DNA of 64,000 nucleotides, taken from the NCBI GenBank assembly GCA_024330185.1, contig JANDLV010000007.1:33441-97440 (forward strand), in the 5' to 3' direction. Positions 16,837 to 25,747 of the stretch are shown here, piece by piece; position 1 is the stretch's first letter, and each line of letters starts with the position of its first letter. The stretch is from Candidatus Siliceabacter maunaloa (GTDB taxonomy: Bacteria > Actinomycetota > Thermoleophilia > Solirubrobacterales > Solirubrobacteraceae). The translations under genes and the position numbers were made by a program. Under the pieces are notes generated by a model. That model searched no databases and was not told the DNA's origin. It saw only the letters and a list, made by a program, of their open reading frames with translations.

Positions 16837-17841
16837 ATGCCTTCCTCCGTCAGGCGCCGTGTCGCGCTTCCCGTGGCCCGGGCGCTAGTCCGCGGCCTGT
16901 CCGAGGTAACCGCGCGATCGCTGGCCCGGTACTCCCCCGACGAGGCCATCGGGTTCGACGTCCCGCACCGCGTCTTCTCGCGGCACGGCTTCAACCTGCT
17001 CGAGAGGAGCTTCTTCCTCCCCATCCCCGACGAGGAGGATCTCGACGAGGCCTTCTGGCGCCGGCGGTCGGACCTGGTGGGCGTCGACCTGAACGAACGC
17101 GCTGCCCTCGCCCTGCTCGACGACGTCCTGCCACGCTACGCGCGCGAGTTCGGCGAGGCGGTGCCGGTGCACCAGAAGGATCCGGCGTCGAACGTCTTCC
17201 TGGTCAACAGCAGCTTCATGGCGGTCGACGCGGAGGTCTACTACGCCCTCATCCGCCACCTGCGCCCGCGCCGCATCGTCGAGGTCGGCGCCGGCTGGTC
17301 GACCCTCTTCGCCGCCGAAGCAGTGCGCGCCGGCGAGCGCGAGGACGGCCGCCCAACCGAGCTGCTGGCGGTCGATCCGTACCCGCTGTCCTTCCTCAAG
17401 CAGCCGGTCGACGGCCTCTCCCGCCTGGTAGAACGCAAGGTGCAGGATCTCGACCTTGATCTGTTCACGTCGCTCGAGGCGGGCGACATCCTGTTCATCG
17501 ACTCCACGCACGCCCTGCGCTCCGGAGGCGACGTACAGTTCGAGTACTGCGAGATCCTCCCGCGCCTGCAGCCGGGAGTCGTGGTGCACGTCCACGACAT
17601 CAACCTCCCGCTGGAGTATCCCCGTCGCTACGTCGAGTGCTACCGCTACTTCTTCAACGAGCAGTACCTGCTCCAGGCGTTCCTGGCCTTCAACAGCCGC
17701 TTCGAGGTGCTCTGGCCCGCTCGCCACATGCTGCTCAGCCACCCGCAGCGCGTCCGGGCGCTGTCGGCCGGCTACGACGCGATGAAGCGAAAGTATCCGC
17801 ACCTCGAGCCTTCGAGCTTCTGGATGCGGGTCAGGCCCTAG
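16837..17841 (+). CDS. Class I SAM-dependent methyltransferase (Methyltransf_24 type)
   Basis: A 334-residue protein. The SAM-binding motif is RRIVEVGAGWSTLFAAEAV in the middle, followed by ELLAVDPYP (acidic strand-2 end) and DILFIDSTHALRSGGDV, typical of the Methyltransf_24 group. HVHDINLPLEYP follows. The N-terminal 130 residues have no clear match. It probably modifies a sugar or an acceptor of the glycan. It is the last gene of this plus-strand run and is convergent with the next methyltransferase four bases away. Confidence 0.82.
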   Translation: MPSSVRRRVALPVARALVRGLSEVTARSLARYSPDEAIGFDVPHRVFSRHGFNLLERSFFLPIPDEEDLDEAFWRRRSDLVGVDLNERAALALLDDVLPRYAREFGEAVPVHQKDPASNVFLVNSSFMAVDAEVYYALIRHLRPRRIVEVGAGWSTLFAAEAVRAGEREDGRPTELLAVDPYPLSFLKQPVDGLSRLVERKVQDLDLDLFTSLEAGDILFIDSTHALRSGGDVQFEYCEILPRLQPGVVVHVHDINLPLEYPRRYVECYRYFFNEQYLLQAFLAFNSRFEVLWPARHMLLSHPQRVRALSAGYDAMKRKYPHLEPSSFWMRVRP

Positions 17842-17844
17842 CCG

Positions 17845-18852
17845 TCATTGTCGTCGCTGCAGGAGGAATCCGGCGTCGTCGCCCTCGCCGCGGGCGTTGA
17901 GCTCCCGCGAGCGCTCCTCCCAGGCGTCGAGTTCTTCCCGGGCGAACACCAGCTCGGGACGCTCGCAGGCCGGTCGCAGGGGGATGCCGCGCCGGTACAG
18001 CTCGCTGCCCCAGAACTGCAGGGGCCACGAGTCGTGGAAGACGCGCCGGACGACCAGGCCGGCCCGATCGGCCAGCAGGGCGATCGAGCGCTTGGTGTGG
18101 ACATGCAGGTGTCGGGGCGGGTCGAGACCGACCCAGTCGGTGCCGTACTCGCCCCAGGCGAAGCTGTCGGCCACGGGGACGCGGATGAGGATCGCCCCCC
18201 GCGGTGCCAGCAGCTTCCCCAGACTCCCCAGCACGACTCCGGGCGCGGCCATGTGCTCGAAGCTGTGGTGCAGCATGACCAGGTCGAAGCGCCCGCGCAG
18301 CGCGCTGAATTCGAGCCGCAGCACCGTGACCGGGCCGTAGCGACGGTCCTGCGGCAGGTAGGGATCGGTGCCGAGCAGGTGGACGAAGCCCTCATCGGCC
18401 AGCTCGAGCAGGATCCGCCCCGACCCGCTACCGATGTCCACGATCCTCGACGTGGTCGACACGCTCAACCCCTCCATCCAGTTGACGAAGGCGGGTGCTG
18501 GCCGGCGCGTCGCCCGTTCTAACAGCGGCCTTCCCCCGTGTAGCAGCAGCTCGGTCCGAAGGCGCCTGACGAGGCGCCCCAGGCTGCGCGCTGGGGGTCG
18601 GTGCTCCTCGAAGGAATAGTAGCCCGAGGGGTAGTACGGCGAGAGGTCATCGGGCGGGTCGCGCAGGCTCAGCGCCCCGCAGGCGCCGCACTCCAGGTAG
18701 CTGAACGGCTCGCGGGTGCCGAACATCATCTCGACCGTGCGGTGCTCGCGGTTGTCGCGGCGGTTGCCGCAGATCGGGCAGGTGTCGATCACGGCGGTGT
18801 GCGCGGTCCAGGGACCCTTTAGGACCCAGCGGTCAGGCATGATGTCACGCAT
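17845..18852 (-). CDS. Class I SAM-dependent methyltransferase with N-terminal zinc-ribbon-like segment
   Basis: The protein begins MRDIMPDRWVLKGPWTAH, then Cys pairs CPICG and CGACG that look like a zinc ribbon. The catalytic core has RIVDIGSGSGRILLELAD (motif I) and DLVMLHHSFEHM. The open frame extends far upstream into the antisense of the next gene, so the start is chosen at ATG 18852; ATG 18840 is also possible. It is organised like the gene at 1-844. It is divergent from the reductase gene at 18892 with 39 bases between them. Confidence 0.85.
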   Translation of the reverse strand: MRDIMPDRWVLKGPWTAHTAVIDTCPICGNRRDNREHRTVEMMFGTREPFSYLECGACGALSLRDPPDDLSPYYPSGYYSFEEHRPPARSLGRLVRRLRTELLLHGGRPLLERATRRPAPAFVNWMEGLSVSTTSRIVDIGSGSGRILLELADEGFVHLLGTDPYLPQDRRYGPVTVLRLEFSALRGRFDLVMLHHSFEHMAAPGVVLGSLGKLLAPRGAILIRVPVADSFAWGEYGTDWVGLDPPRHLHVHTKRSIALLADRAGLVVRRVFHDSWPLQFWGSELYRRGIPLRPACERPELVFAREELDAWEERSRELNARGEGDDAGFLLQRRQ

Positions 18853-18891
18853 GTACACCGACGAGCCGATCACCACCACTGAGCGCCGCCG

Positions 18892-19788
18892 ATGAAGGTC
18901 CTCGTCCTGGGCGGCTCGGGCATGCTCGGCCACAAGGCCTGCCAGGTCCTCCACGACCGCTTCGAGACCTACGCCACTCTTCGCCGCCCCCTGGCGCCGG
19001 CCGTCGTCGGCGCTCTGTTCGAGCCGGGGCGCGTGCTGGGGGGCGTGGCGGCCGAGGACTACGACAGCGTCGTCCGCGCGGTCGGAGCAGCCAGGCCGTC
19101 GGTGGTCGTCAACTGCGTGGGGATCGTCAAGCAGGCGTCGGCCGCGAAGGACCCGCTGCCCAGCATCGCGATCAACGCCCACTTCCCGCACCGCCTCGCC
19201 GCCCTCTGCGAGGCGACCGGGGCCCGGCTGATCCACGTGAGCACCGACTGCGTGTTCAGCGGCGCCGCCGGCGGTTACAGCGAGGACGACCCCCCCGACC
19301 CCGTCGACCTCTACGGCCGCTCGAAGCTGCTCGGGGAGGTCGACGACCCGCACGCGCTGACCCTGCGCACGTCGATCATCGGGCGCGAACTCAGCGGAGC
19401 GTACGGCCTCGTCGAGTGGTTCCTCGGTCAGCACGGAGGCACGGCGCGCGGCTTCACCCGCGCCCTCTTCAGCGGCCTGACCACCCTCGAGCTGTCCGCG
19501 ATCATCGCGCACGTCATCGCCGATCACCCCGATCTGAGCGGCCTGTGGCACGTGGCAGCCGACCCCATCAACAAGTTCGACCTGCTCTCCCTCGTGGCAG
19601 ACGCCTACGGCCTCGACGTCCGCCTCGAGCCCGTCGACGAGCCGGTGATCGACCGCAGCCTCGACGGCAGCCGGTTTCGCTCGGCGACCGGCCTGGTCGC
19701 GCCGGGCTGGCCGACTATGCTGAAACGGATGGCCACGGACTCCACTCCCTACGACGAGCTGCGCAGGGCGACCGGTGTTCACGGGTAA
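18892..19788 (+). CDS. RmlD-like NAD(P)-dependent nucleotide-sugar 4-reductase
   Basis: A 298-residue extended short-chain reductase. VLVLGGSGMLGHKA is the nucleotide-binding GxxGxxG, STDCVFSG is the usual active-site strand and LYGRSKLLGE supplies the catalytic Tyr-x3-Lys. It overlaps the dehydratase gene by 14 bases, followed by a 2-epimerase. In the FucNAc pathway the reductase (CapF) carries an extra C-terminal cupin with 3-epimerase activity; this protein is too short for one. WbvR, the RmlD homolog of the L-QuiNAc/L-RhaNAc pathway, is the closer functional analogue. Confidence 0.85.
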   Translation: MKVLVLGGSGMLGHKACQVLHDRFETYATLRRPLAPAVVGALFEPGRVLGGVAAEDYDSVVRAVGAARPSVVVNCVGIVKQASAAKDPLPSIAINAHFPHRLAALCEATGARLIHVSTDCVFSGAAGGYSEDDPPDPVDLYGRSKLLGEVDDPHALTLRTSIIGRELSGAYGLVEWFLGQHGGTARGFTRALFSGLTTLELSAIIAHVIADHPDLSGLWHVAADPINKFDLLSLVADAYGLDVRLEPVDEPVIDRSLDGSRFRSATGLVAPGWPTMLKRMATDSTPYDELRRATGVHG

Positions 19789-20824
19789 GCGGATCGTCGT
19801 CACCGGCGGCACGGGCTCGCTCGGGACGGTGCTCGTGCGGCGCCTGCTGTCCGGTGCGGTGGGCCGGCCCGAGCGCATCACCGTCTTCTCGCGCGACGAG
19901 GGCAAGCAGCACGCGATGCGCCTGTCCTACCAGCACCGGTCGACCGCGACCGACGAGGTGATCTTCAACAGCTTCGAGGAGCTGCTGCGCTTCCACATCG
20001 GCGACGTGCGTGACCCCGCCGGCCTGAGCGCCGTGCTGCGCGACGCCGACGTGGTGTTCAACGCCGCGGCGCTCAAGCAGGTCCCGACCTGCGAGTACTT
20101 CCCGTACGAGGCGGTGCAGACCAACGTCTCGGGGGCCGAGAACATCGTGCGCGTCATCCGCGACAACCGCCTACCGGTCGAGACCGTCGTCGGCATCTCG
20201 ACCGACAAGGCGGCCAAGCCGGTCAACGTCATGGGCATGACCAAGGCGATCCAGGAGCGCATCTTCGTGCGGGCGAACCTCGACTGCCCGGACACGCGGT
20301 TCGTATGCGCCCGCTACGGCAACGTGCTCGCCTCGCGCGGTTCGGTCATCCCGCTGTTCCACGCCCAGATCCGCCATGGCGGGCCGGTGACCATCACCTC
20401 GCCCGAGATGACGCGCTTCCTGCTCAGCCTCGAGGACGCCGTCGACACCATCCTCGCCGCCGTCGCGGAGGGCCAGCCGGGGGAGACGTACATCCCGCGC
20501 GTGCCGTCGGCTCGCGTCGACGATCTCGCCGCCGTCCTGATCGGCGACCGCGCGATCGAGACGATCGTGACCGGCATCCGTCCGGGGGAGAAGCTGCACG
20601 AGATCCTCGTGACCGAGGAGGAGGGCCACCGCACGCTCGCGCGCGGCGACTACTACGTGATCGCCCCGATGCTCCCCGAGCTGCAGGCGGGTGTGCCAGA
20701 CGAGCGCCTCGAGCGCGAGTACAGCTCCAGCCACGACGTGATGGATCGCTCCGAGCTGGGCGAGCTGCTGCGAGGCAACCGGCTGCTCATCGACGACGAG
20801 CGTGCAGGCGAGCTGATCGTCTGA
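19775..20824 (+). CDS. UDP-GlcNAc 4,6-dehydratase/5-epimerase (CapE/WbvB/FlaA1 family)
   Basis: A 349-residue protein. It opens KRIVVTGGTGSLGTVLVRRL (Rossmann) and has FSRDEGKQHAMR, NAAALKQVPTCEYFPYEA and ISTDKAAKPVNVMGMTKAI, all hallmarks of the polysaccharide-biosynthesis CapD_N/CapE group; the Lys of MGMTK stands in the usual active-site position. Starting from UDP-GlcNAc it should make a 4-keto-6-deoxy intermediate, with C5 inversion if it is of the CapE type. GTG start, overlapping the reductase gene by 14 bases. A 2-epimerase follows 19 bases downstream. Confidence 0.9.
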   Translation: MFTGKRIVVTGGTGSLGTVLVRRLLSGAVGRPERITVFSRDEGKQHAMRLSYQHRSTATDEVIFNSFEELLRFHIGDVRDPAGLSAVLRDADVVFNAAALKQVPTCEYFPYEAVQTNVSGAENIVRVIRDNRLPVETVVGISTDKAAKPVNVMGMTKAIQERIFVRANLDCPDTRFVCARYGNVLASRGSVIPLFHAQIRHGGPVTITSPEMTRFLLSLEDAVDTILAAVAEGQPGETYIPRVPSARVDDLAAVLIGDRAIETIVTGIRPGEKLHEILVTEEEGHRTLARGDYYVIAPMLPELQAGVPDERLEREYSSSHDVMDRSELGELLRGNRLLIDDERAGELIV

Positions 20825-20843
20825 CCGGGCTGCGCCGCCGCCC

Positions 20844-21935
20844 GTGAAGGTGCTGACGGTCCTCGGGACGCGTCCCGAGATCATCCGCCTCAGTCGCATC
20901 GTCGACAAGCTCGACCGCCTCTGCGACCACGTCCTCGTCCACACCGGGCAGAACTACGACCGGGGGCTCTCCGACGTCTTCTTCGAGCAGCTGGGCGTGC
21001 GGGCGCCGGACCATCACCTGGGGGTCGAGGCGGCCAGCTTCGGCGAGCAGATCGGGAACATCATCGCGGCGAGCGAGCGCATCCTGCGTGCAGAGCGCCC
21101 GGATCGCCTGCTGCTGCTCGGCGACACCAACAGCGCGCTGTCGGCGATCGTCGCCAAGCGTCTCGGCGTGCCGGTCTTCCACATGGAGGCCGGCAACCGC
21201 TGCTACGACGATCGCGTGCCCGAGGAGGTCAACCGGCGCATCATCGACCACTCCAGCGACGTGCTTCTGCCCTACACCGAGCGCAGCCGGGCCAACCTCC
21301 TGCGCGAGGGCATCGCCGGCGAGCGCATCTTCGTGACCGGGAACCCCATCCACGAGGTGCTGCGCGCGCACAGCGCCGAGATCGAGGCCTCCGACGTGCT
21401 CGAGCGCCTCGGGCTCGAGCACGGACGCTACTTCCTCGTCACCATGCACCGCGAGGAGAACGTCGACGTGGAGGAGCGCCTGCGCGCGCTCGTCGGCGCG
21501 CTGCGCCGGCTGCGCCGCGACTACGACGCGCCGGTGATCTGCAGCGTGCACCCGCGCACGCGCAAGATGATGGAGCGCTACGACCTCGAGGCCGGGGACG
21601 AGGGCATCGTCTTCGCCGCGCCGTTCGGGTTCTTCGATTTCGTCGCCCTCGAGCGCGCCGCGCTGTGCGTGCTCAGCGACAGCGGCACGGTGCAGGAGGA
21701 GTGCTGCATCTTCCGTGTGGCCAACGTGACGCTGCGCGACGTCACCGAGCGTCCGGAGACGCTCGAGGCGGGAAGCAACATGCTCAGCGGGGCCGAGGAG
21801 GAGACGATCGTCCGCTGCGTGCGGATGGTGCTCGACGGCGCAGCGAACTGGCGGGTGCCGGCCGAGTACCTCGTGGAGGACGTCACCTCGACGGTGGCCC
21901 GGATCGTGCTGGGCTTCCGTCGTTCGACACGATGA
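20844..21935 (+). CDS. UDP-N-acetylglucosamine 2-epimerase family protein (CapG/WbvD/WecB type)
   Basis: A 363-residue non-hydrolysing 2-epimerase. VLTVLGTRPEIIRLSRIV, VHTGQNYDRGLSDVFFEQL, FHMEAGNRCYDDRVPEE, MHREENVDVEERL and SDSGTVQEECCIF are family hallmarks. In this setting it would invert C2 of the 6-deoxy amino sugar, the last step of an L-FucNAc- or L-QuiNAc-type pathway. GTG start; its stop overlaps the ATG of the next GT4 gene. Confidence 0.92.
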   Translation: MKVLTVLGTRPEIIRLSRIVDKLDRLCDHVLVHTGQNYDRGLSDVFFEQLGVRAPDHHLGVEAASFGEQIGNIIAASERILRAERPDRLLLLGDTNSALSAIVAKRLGVPVFHMEAGNRCYDDRVPEEVNRRIIDHSSDVLLPYTERSRANLLREGIAGERIFVTGNPIHEVLRAHSAEIEASDVLERLGLEHGRYFLVTMHREENVDVEERLRALVGALRRLRRDYDAPVICSVHPRTRKMMERYDLEAGDEGIVFAAPFGFFDFVALERAALCVLSDSGTVQEECCIFRVANVTLRDVTERPETLEAGSNMLSGAEEETIVRCVRMVLDGAANWRVPAEYLVEDVTSTVARIVLGFRRSTR

Positions 21936-23122
21936 AGTTCGCGTTCGTCGCCGAGCACCTGCCGCCCTCGACCCAGTGGGCGGGCCAGACCTCGGTCATT
22001 CGCCGGCTGCTCGAGCCCCTCGATCCCGGCTCGTACTGCCTCGTCTCGCGCGTCGACTACAACGCCGAGCCCTACGCGAGCGCGCCGGACCGTCTGCCCG
22101 CGCGCTATCACCACGTCCGCGAGCCCTTCGCGCGCCGTCCCGTCGCGAGCCCCCAGGACGCCGCACTGGCGTGGGGCGGAGCAGTGGGCAACCTGGCGGC
22201 GGCCGTCGCGGGCACCGCCGCGGCCGCGCGCCGCGAGCGCTGCGAAGCGATCGTCGCCTCCACCGACACAGCGCCGGACCTGCCGATCGGCTACGCGGTC
22301 AGCCGCATCCTGCGCGTCCCGTACTACGCATACCTGTTCGACGACTACCTGACCAAGTGGCACGACCGCACCAGGTCGATGCGCGCGGTCGCCCAGCGCA
22401 TGGAACCCGCGCTCCTGCGTGGCGCCGCCGGCGTGATCGTCGCCAACGACGACCTCCGCGCCGAGCTCGTACGCCGCTACGGCGTGCGCGCGACGGTGAT
22501 CCGCAACTCGGTGGACCTCACGCCGTACGAGCGCGAGGACGCCGATCCGCCGCCGTTCGGGGGCGAGGAGGTCCGGTTGGTCTTCACCGGTGCGGTGTAC
22601 TGGGCGCAGTACGACGCGATGCGCAACCTGGTGGCCGCGCTCGAGTCGCTGCCCGGGGTGAACGCTCGTCTGCACGTGTACACGCCCTCTCCGCCGCGAG
22701 AGCTCGCCGAGGAGGGGGTGGGCGGCCCGATCGTCCTGCACGCCCAACAGCCGTCGTCCGCGATGCCCAGCCTCCAGCGCCAGGCCCACGTCCTGTTCCT
22801 GCCGCTCGCCTTCGAGCGGCCCTACTCGGACTTCATCCGGACCGCCGCGCCCGCGAAGATGGGCGAGTTCCTCGCCGCCCGACGGCCGATCCTCGTCCAC
22901 GCTCCGGCCGACTCCTTCGTGAGCTCCTACTTCCGCGAGCACGAGTGCGGCCTGGTGGTCGACGAGCCCGACCCGGCGAAGCTCGCGGCGGCGGTCCGGC
23001 GCCTGGCCACGGACGCCGGCCTGCGTGAGCGTCTGGCCGAGCGGGCGTGGGAGCGAGCGCGGGTCGACTACGACCTCGCCGGCGCGCGAGCGACCTTTGG
23101 CGGCGTCCTGGGCTTGAGCTAG
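21932..23122 (+). CDS. Glycosyltransferase family 4
   Basis: A 396-residue GT4-type enzyme: PPSTQWAGQTSVIRRLLEPL at the N-terminus, VFTGAVYWAQYDAMRNL in the second half. The usual E-x7-E segment is replaced by TAAPAKMGEFLAARRPIL, in the arrangement of WbuB-like enzymes. The gene overlaps the 2-epimerase by four bases (ATGA), so it is the natural candidate to transfer the amino sugar made by the upstream trio. It is convergent with the next gene; both stops share one CTAG (23119-23122). Confidence 0.82.
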   Translation: MKFAFVAEHLPPSTQWAGQTSVIRRLLEPLDPGSYCLVSRVDYNAEPYASAPDRLPARYHHVREPFARRPVASPQDAALAWGGAVGNLAAAVAGTAAAARRERCEAIVASTDTAPDLPIGYAVSRILRVPYYAYLFDDYLTKWHDRTRSMRAVAQRMEPALLRGAAGVIVANDDLRAELVRRYGVRATVIRNSVDLTPYEREDADPPPFGGEEVRLVFTGAVYWAQYDAMRNLVAALESLPGVNARLHVYTPSPPRELAEEGVGGPIVLHAQQPSSAMPSLQRQAHVLFLPLAFERPYSDFIRTAAPAKMGEFLAARRPILVHAPADSFVSSYFREHECGLVVDEPDPAKLAAAVRRLATDAGLRERLAERAWERARVDYDLAGARATFGGVLGLS

Positions 23123-24021
23123 AGTTCGGTGCCCCGGTTCAGGAGCCCGTCCCTCAGCCCGCGCGCGACGATGCCCAGGCTCCGCGGGCTGAACCGCTCG
23201 TTGAGGAGGTAACGGCGCGTCTGCTCGGCGACGACGAGGCCGTGGCTGACCCGCTCCTTCGGCCGGTAGGAGCTCGAACGCAGGAAGAACAGGCCGTTGC
23301 GGACCGCATAGTAGAAGCGGTCGCCGCAGTCCCACGGCGCGTGCGGCGTCGGCGACTTGTGGCACGCGACACTAGAGGGGACGAAGTAGCCGTGGTCGTC
23401 GCGCAGGATGCGCGCGGTGTACTCCGTGTCGTCGCTCCACATGAAGTAATGCTTGAGCGGCAGGCCGTGCTTGGCGATCGCCTCGCGCTTGAACAGAACG
23501 GAGGCGAACGTGGCGACGCGCAGCGGCGGCAGTCCTCGCTCCAACCCGGCGGTGAACAGGTCGATCCCGCCCTCGATCTTGAAGGCCGGGATGTTCTGCG
23601 GGTGCATTCCGTTCACGGTCGTGCCGTCGGTCCACAGGACCTTGCTCGCAAGCATCACGGGCGCGGGGAGGCCGTCGAGCCGGCCGAGGGCATCGAGCAG
23701 TCGCTCGAGCGCCGTGGACGTCGGTATGCAGTCGCCATCCATCACCCACACCCAGTCGTAGCCCCGCTCGAGCCCCCACTTCAGGCCCTCGTGAAATCCG
23801 CCGGCGCTGCCCTCGTTGCGCTCGAGAGCCATGAGCTCGGCCTGCGGGAACTCCTCGCGTACGAGGTCGGCCGACCCGTCGCTGCTCGCGTTGTCGACGA
23901 CGAGCAGCGCGTCCGCCCGGCGGGTTTGGGCCTGGATCGCCTGCAGGCACTCGCGCAGCAGCGGCCGGCGGTCGTGGGTGATGACGACGGCGCAGACGGT
24001 GAGTTCGGCGGCAGCGGACAT
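23119..24021 (-). CDS. GT2 glycosyltransferase, GlfT/rhamnosyltransferase-like
   Basis: A 300-residue GT2: VCAVVITHDRRPLLRECL, LLVVDNASSDGSADLV, ERNEGSAGGFHEGLKWGLER, VWVMDGDCIPTSTALERL (metal site DGD) and YFMWSDDTEYTARILRDDHG. The SAGGFHEG and WSDDTEYTAR motifs are those of galactofuranosyl- and rhamnosyltransferase-like GT2s. It is divergent from UDP-galactopyranose mutase, suggesting galactofuranose transfer. Start ATG 24021 is chosen because TAGCAT ends 9 bases upstream; a GTG at 24027 is the alternative. Confidence 0.85.
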   Translation of the reverse strand: MSAAAELTVCAVVITHDRRPLLRECLQAIQAQTRRADALLVVDNASSDGSADLVREEFPQAELMALERNEGSAGGFHEGLKWGLERGYDWVWVMDGDCIPTSTALERLLDALGRLDGLPAPVMLASKVLWTDGTTVNGMHPQNIPAFKIEGGIDLFTAGLERGLPPLRVATFASVLFKREAIAKHGLPLKHYFMWSDDTEYTARILRDDHGYFVPSSVACHKSPTPHAPWDCGDRFYYAVRNGLFFLRSSSYRPKERVSHGLVVAEQTRRYLLNERFSPRSLGIVARGLRDGLLNRGTEL

Positions 24022-24074
24022 GAGCACCCGATGCTATAGCCACCCCTCGGAAGGCTCCGCTAGCATCGCCCGCC
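24022..24074. promoter_or_regulatory. Divergent promoter region between a GT2 gene and glf
   Basis: The minus-strand hexamer TAGCAT (complement of 24031-24036) ends 9 bases before the ATG at 24021. The plus-strand TAGCAT (24061-24066) ends 8 bases before the ATG at 24075. Both genes probably give leaderless mRNAs. Identical hexamers in a 53-bp region suggest similar expression of the pair. Confidence 0.55.
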
Positions 24075-25214
24075 ATGCCCACCGTGCTCATCGTCGGCGC
24101 CGGACTGACAGGCTGCACGCTCGCCTACCGCCTGGCTCATCAGGGCGTCGGTTCGGTGCTGCTCGAGCGCGGCGACGTGCCCGGCGGGCTGATCCGCTCC
24201 GAGCACATGGGCGGCGTGCTCTACGAGCCTCACGGCTCGCACATCTTCCACACCGAGGACCGGGAGGTGTGGGACCTGGCCAACGCCATGACGCCGTTCA
24301 ACGACTACCGCCACCGCGTCGACATCAACGTCGAGGGTCGGATCCACAACTGGCCCATCCTGCTCTCGGACATCGACCGCCAGTCGCGCGGGGACGAGAT
24401 CAAGGCCGAGCTCGAGGAGCGTCGCGACGTGGACGCCGCGGCACGGGCGGAGGCGTCGAACTTCGAGGAGTGGTGCCTGGAGCTGATGGGCCCGATCCTC
24501 TACGAGCGCTACATCAAGCCCTACACCGAGAAGCAGTGGGGTCGGCCCGCGAGCACGCTCTCGGCGCAGTGGGCGCCGCGCCGCGTGTCGGTGCGCTGGG
24601 ACAACGATCCCTACCTGTTCCCCGATCCCTTCCAGGGCTGGCCGGCGGGCCCCAACGGCTACACCGACATCATCGACGGGCTGCTGGACCACGAGCTGAT
24701 CGCCCTGCGCACCGGCGTCGACGTCACGCTGGACGATCTCGAGGCCCGCGCGCGCGAGGTCGAGGCCGACAGCATCGTGCTGACGTGCCCGCTCGACGTG
24801 TTCGCCGGCGAGCGCTTCGGCCGCCTGGACTGGCGGGGGATCATCGTGCGCAACGTCCACATCCCCCACGTCGAGCACGCCCAAGGCGCGATGGTCGTCA
24901 ACTACCCCGGCCTGGAGTTCCCCTTCATCCGCATCCACGAGACCAAGCACGCCTCGCGCCAGCAGTGCGAGGGCACGGTGCTGGGCTTCGAGTTCACCAA
25001 CGCGCCGACGCGCTACTACCCCATCGAGTTGCCCGAGAACAGGGCGCTCAACGACCGCTACCAGGACTTCCTGCGCGGGGAGATCGGCCGCGACCGCGTG
25101 CACTTCGCGGGCCGCCTGGCCAACTATCTCTACATCGACATGGACGACTGCATGCGCCAGGCCCTCGACGCGTCGGTCGAGGTGCTCGACGGCTTGCCCG
25201 CGCCGCGCCTCTAG
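24075..25214 (+). CDS. glf: UDP-galactopyranose mutase
   Basis: A 379-residue flavoenzyme. VLIVGAGLTGCTLAYRLA is the FAD-binding motif, followed by GGLIRSEHMGGVLYEPHGSH and HIFHTEDREVWDL. YIKPYTEKQWGRPAST contains the flavin- and substrate-contact residues. It converts UDP-galactopyranose to UDP-galactofuranose, so the glycan should contain galactofuranose. Length and motifs are normal for the family. It is divergent from one GlfT-like GT2 and lies upstream of a run of related genes. Confidence 0.96.
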   Translation: MPTVLIVGAGLTGCTLAYRLAHQGVGSVLLERGDVPGGLIRSEHMGGVLYEPHGSHIFHTEDREVWDLANAMTPFNDYRHRVDINVEGRIHNWPILLSDIDRQSRGDEIKAELEERRDVDAAARAEASNFEEWCLELMGPILYERYIKPYTEKQWGRPASTLSAQWAPRRVSVRWDNDPYLFPDPFQGWPAGPNGYTDIIDGLLDHELIALRTGVDVTLDDLEARAREVEADSIVLTCPLDVFAGERFGRLDWRGIIVRNVHIPHVEHAQGAMVVNYPGLEFPFIRIHETKHASRQQCEGTVLGFEFTNAPTRYYPIELPENRALNDRYQDFLRGEIGRDRVHFAGRLANYLYIDMDDCMRQALDASVEVLDGLPAPRL

Positions 25215-25281
25215 CGTGAGCGGACGGTCAGCCGACCAACGGGTCGGCACAGCGCCAGAGCTCGGGCAGAAACAGCCCCGC

Positions 25282-25287
25282 TAGAAT
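25282..25287 (+). promoter_or_regulatory. -10-like hexamer TAGAAT
   Basis: It ends 9 bases before the GTG at 25297, pointing to a leaderless transcript for the DUF2304 gene and the downstream pseudo-glycosyltransferase. Confidence 0.5.
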
Positions 25288-25296
25288 CGAAGCTGC

Positions 25297-25737
25297 GTGT
25301 CCCGCGTCCAGATCTTCTCCATTCTGGCCATGGCCCTGCTGTTCGTGCTCGTCTTCGAGCTCGTGCGCCGCCGGCGGCTCATGGAGCGCTACGCCCTTCT
25401 GTGGCTGTTCAGCGCGGCGACGCTGCTCATGCTCGCCGTCTGGCGTGACGCGCTTGAGCTGTTCGCGAGCGCCGTGGGGATCTTCTACGCGCCGTCAGCG
25501 CTGTTCGCCATCGCGCTGGGCTTCATCCTGATGCTGCTTCTGCACTTCTCGCTGGTCATCTCACGGCTGGCCGATCAGAGCAAGGTCCTGGCCCAGCGGG
25601 TGGGGTTGCTCGAACGCGAGATCGACGTCCTGCGCATGGCACGCTCGCTGGACGAGATCGAGCGCGGCGCCCCGAACGCCGAACGCGTCGGCGATCGCGA
25701 GACGGCGACGCTGCCCGCCGGCGATCCGCCTCGCTGA
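25297..25737 (+). CDS. DUF2304 membrane protein
   Basis: A 146-residue protein with three hydrophobic segments (about residues 5-22, 33-50 and 63-88) and a C-terminal coiled-coil-like tail (VGLLEREIDVLRMARSLDEIE). This arrangement matches DUF2304, a small family commonly found beside GT2 polyprenyl-phosphate glycosyltransferases. Function is unknown; a role as a membrane partner of a glycosyltransferase is plausible. GTG start. Confidence 0.75.
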   Translation: MSRVQIFSILAMALLFVLVFELVRRRRLMERYALLWLFSAATLLMLAVWRDALELFASAVGIFYAPSALFAIALGFILMLLLHFSLVISRLADQSKVLAQRVGLLEREIDVLRMARSLDEIERGAPNAERVGDRETATLPAGDPPR

Positions 25738-25747
25738 GGCAGGCGGC

